Origin: Sphingomonadaceae bacterium
GTDB lineage: Bacteria > Pseudomonadota > Alphaproteobacteria > Sphingomonadales > Sphingomonadaceae
DNA length: 34,041 bases
Direction of reading: 5' to 3'
Assembly (NCBI GenBank): GCA_025356175.1
Contig: JANXUP010000163.1
Span: 1 to 34,041 of the forward strand
Shown here: piece by piece, positions 32,963 to 34,041 of the stretch
Layout: every line of letters begins with the position of its first letter
How positions within the stretch are numbered: position 1 is the first letter of the stretch
Translations under genes and position numbers: made by a program
The notes under the pieces: generated by a model
What the model was told of the DNA's origin: nothing
Seen by the model: the letters and a program-made list of their open reading frames with translations, nothing else
Database searches by the model: none

Positions 32963-32995
32963 GGGGTCGGACCGATGGTCCGGCCCCTTTTCTTT
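32963..32995 (+). terminator. Intrinsic terminator after the TonB-dependent receptor
   Basis: GGGGTCGGACC (32963-32973) and GGTCCGGCCCC (32977-32987) form an 11-base stem with a GAT loop and one G-U pair in + strand RNA, followed by TTTTCTTT. The T-run overlaps the TAA stop of the convergent clpB gene. Confidence 0.92.
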
Positions 32996-34041
32996 AGCCC
33001 ACCGACATCGTCAGCGCGCCGTCGCCTTCGTCGATCTGCACCGTGCTGCCGTCGGGAATCTCCCCGCCAAGCAGCATCTCGGCGAGAGGGTCCTGCAGAT
33101 ACCGCTGCACCGCACGCTTGAGCGGCCGCGCGCCGTAGACCGGATCGTAGCCGACCCGGCCGAGCCAGCGCTTGGCTGCATCGGTCAGTTCGATCACGAT
33201 CTTGCGGTCGTTGAGCAGCTTCTGCACCCGCCCGACTTGAATTTCTACGATCGGCGCCATGTGATCCTGCCCGAGCCGGTGGAACAGGATAATCTCGTCG
33301 AGCCGGTTGAGGAATTCGGGGCGGAAATGCCCGCGCACCACTTCCATCACCTGCGGCTCGACCGCTTCCACGTCCTGCCCCTCTTCAAGATTGGCGAGGT
33401 ACTGGCTGCCGAGGTTTGAGGTCAGGATGATCAGCGTGTTGGTGAAATCAACCTGGCGGCCCTGCCCGTCGGTCAGGCGGCCGTCATCAAGCACCTGCAG
33501 CAGCACGTTGAACACATCGGGATGCGCCTTCTCGACCTCGTCGAACAGCACGACCTGATAAGGCCGCCGCCGCACTGCCTCGGTCAGTACCCCGCCTTCG
33601 TCATAGCCGACATAGCCCGGCGGCGCGCCGATCAGGCGGCTGACCGCGTGCTTTTCCATGAATTCGGACATGTCGATCCGGACCATCGCGCTGTCATCGT
33701 CGAACAGGAACCCGGCCAGCGCCTTGGTCAGTTCGGTCTTGCCAACTCCGGTGGGGCCGAGGAACAGAAACGAGCCCAAGGGCCGGTTCGGGTCCTGCAG
33801 CCCGGCGCGCGCGCGGCGCACTGCTTTCGACACCGCGATTACCGCATCCTGCTGCCCGATTACCCGCTGTCCGATGGTTTCTTCCATCTTGAGCAGTTTC
33901 TCGCGCTCGCCTTCCATCATCCGGTCGATCGGGATGCCGGTCCACTTGCTGACCACCGCGGCGATGTCGTCGGCGGTGACTTCTTCGCGCAGCAGGGCAT
34001 TGACCGATGCGCCTTGCGCTTCGGCGAGCTGATTTTCGATT
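32994..34041 (-). CDS. clpB: ATP-dependent chaperone ClpB (N-terminal part outside window)
   Basis: The frame is open from the right edge to the TAA at 32994 and gives the last 349 residues, about 40% of a full ClpB. It contains the end of the coiled-coil/D2 linker ([13 protein letters not shown]), then the second AAA+ module. That module has Walker A GPTGVGKT, the pore-loop [13 protein letters not shown] and Walker [15 protein letters not shown]. Sensor 1 is ILTSNLGS, the arginine-finger region is [17 protein letters not shown], and the sensor 2 motif is [14 protein letters not shown]. ClpB disaggregates proteins with DnaK. The first in-window Met (33956) is internal and not the start. Promoter and heat-shock signals would lie outside the window. 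Confidence 0.97.
   Translation of the reverse strand, partial: IENQLAEAQGASVNALLREEVTADDIAAVVSKWTGIPIDRMMEGEREKLLKMEETIGQRVIGQQDAVIAVSKAVRRARAGLQDPNRPLGSFLFLGPTGVGKTELTKALAGFLFDDDSAMVRIDMSEFMEKHAVSRLIGAPPGYVGYDEGGVLTEAVRRRPYQVVLFDEVEKAHPDVFNVLLQVLDDGRLTDGQGRQVDFTNTLIILTSNLGSQYLANLEEGQDVEAVEPQVMEVVRGHFRPEFLNRLDEIILFHRLGQDHMAPIVEIQVGRVQKLLNDRKIVIELTDAAKRWLGRVGYDPVYGARPLKRAVQRYLQDPLAEMLLGGEIPDGSTVQIDEGDGALTMSVG

Noticed and set aside
1..34041. Defence system, prophage, CRISPR array or insertion sequence
   Set aside because: I found no transposase, integrase, Cas protein, toxin-antitoxin pair or regularly spaced repeat; apart from the REP-like palindromes the window is chromosomal core and catabolic genes.

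Overview
The window is chromosomal DNA, high in GC, from an alphaproteobacterium, most likely of the Sphingomonadales (Sphingomonadaceae or Erythrobacteraceae). Three things point there: the gene order argS, SPOR protein, nagZ, scpA, scpB, tatA, tatB, tatC; the ispH-thrB-rnhA block; and several intergenic palindromes of the kind common in sphingomonads (TTCGACAGGCTCAGG-like and CCTTCGAGACGG-like). A very large TonB-dependent receptor fits the same group. Genus-level placement is inference only. I see no rRNA, tRNA, CRISPR array, insertion sequence, prophage or integrase.

Layout. 1-360: the N-terminal part of a VanZ-like membrane protein, leftward and cut by the window edge. 461-3027: two overlapping rightward genes, a 3-hydroxyisobutyrate-dehydrogenase-family oxidoreductase and an exported amidohydrolase. 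3154-9821: the leftward housekeeping operon argS, SPOR protein, nagZ, scpAB, tatABC (translation, cell envelope, chromosome segregation, folded-protein export), with REP-like palindromes at three junctions. 9979-10629: a leftward lipoprotein of unknown role, separated from argS by a long imperfect inverted repeat. 10710-13089: ispH-thrB-rnhA, rightward and overlapping. 13143-15185: a leftward pair, a FAD-dependent oxidoreductase and a lysophospholipase-like hydrolase. 15270-22589: a Tad/Flp pilus assembly cluster (cpaA, cpaB, cpaC, cpaD, cpaE, tadB, tadC) ending in a strong intrinsic terminator. 22643-29293: nine leftward catabolic and regulatory genes: thiolase, SDR, crotonase, TetR, MTA phosphorylase, maleylacetoacetate isomerase, MarR, fumarylacetoacetase. 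29627-32938: a TonB-dependent receptor with its own terminator. 32994-34041: the C-terminal third of ClpB, leftward and cut by the window edge.

How the genes work together. The leftward 22.6-29.3 kb block links the last two steps of tyrosine/homogentisate breakdown (MaiA, FahA, giving fumarate and acetoacetate) to a short-chain acyl-CoA set (crotonase, hydroxyacyl-CoA-type SDR, thiolase). Almost every junction is a 1-4 base start/stop overlap, so translation is probably coupled. Perfect inverted repeats lie just upstream of marR (24122-24147) and of the thiolase gene (29320-29335); they are the best candidate operators for the MarR and TetR proteins of the block.

Most worth a second look: the Tad cluster has no cpaF/tadA motor ATPase where it is normally found between cpaE and tadB, and a hairpin sits there instead. 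The argS-upstream repeat folds into 19-bp and 10-bp stems whose only non-Watson-Crick pairs are all G-U when read on the + strand. The TonB receptor has an EF-hand-like calcium loop between its signal peptide and TonB box. The crotonase lacks both classical hydratase glutamates and looks like an enoyl-CoA isomerase.
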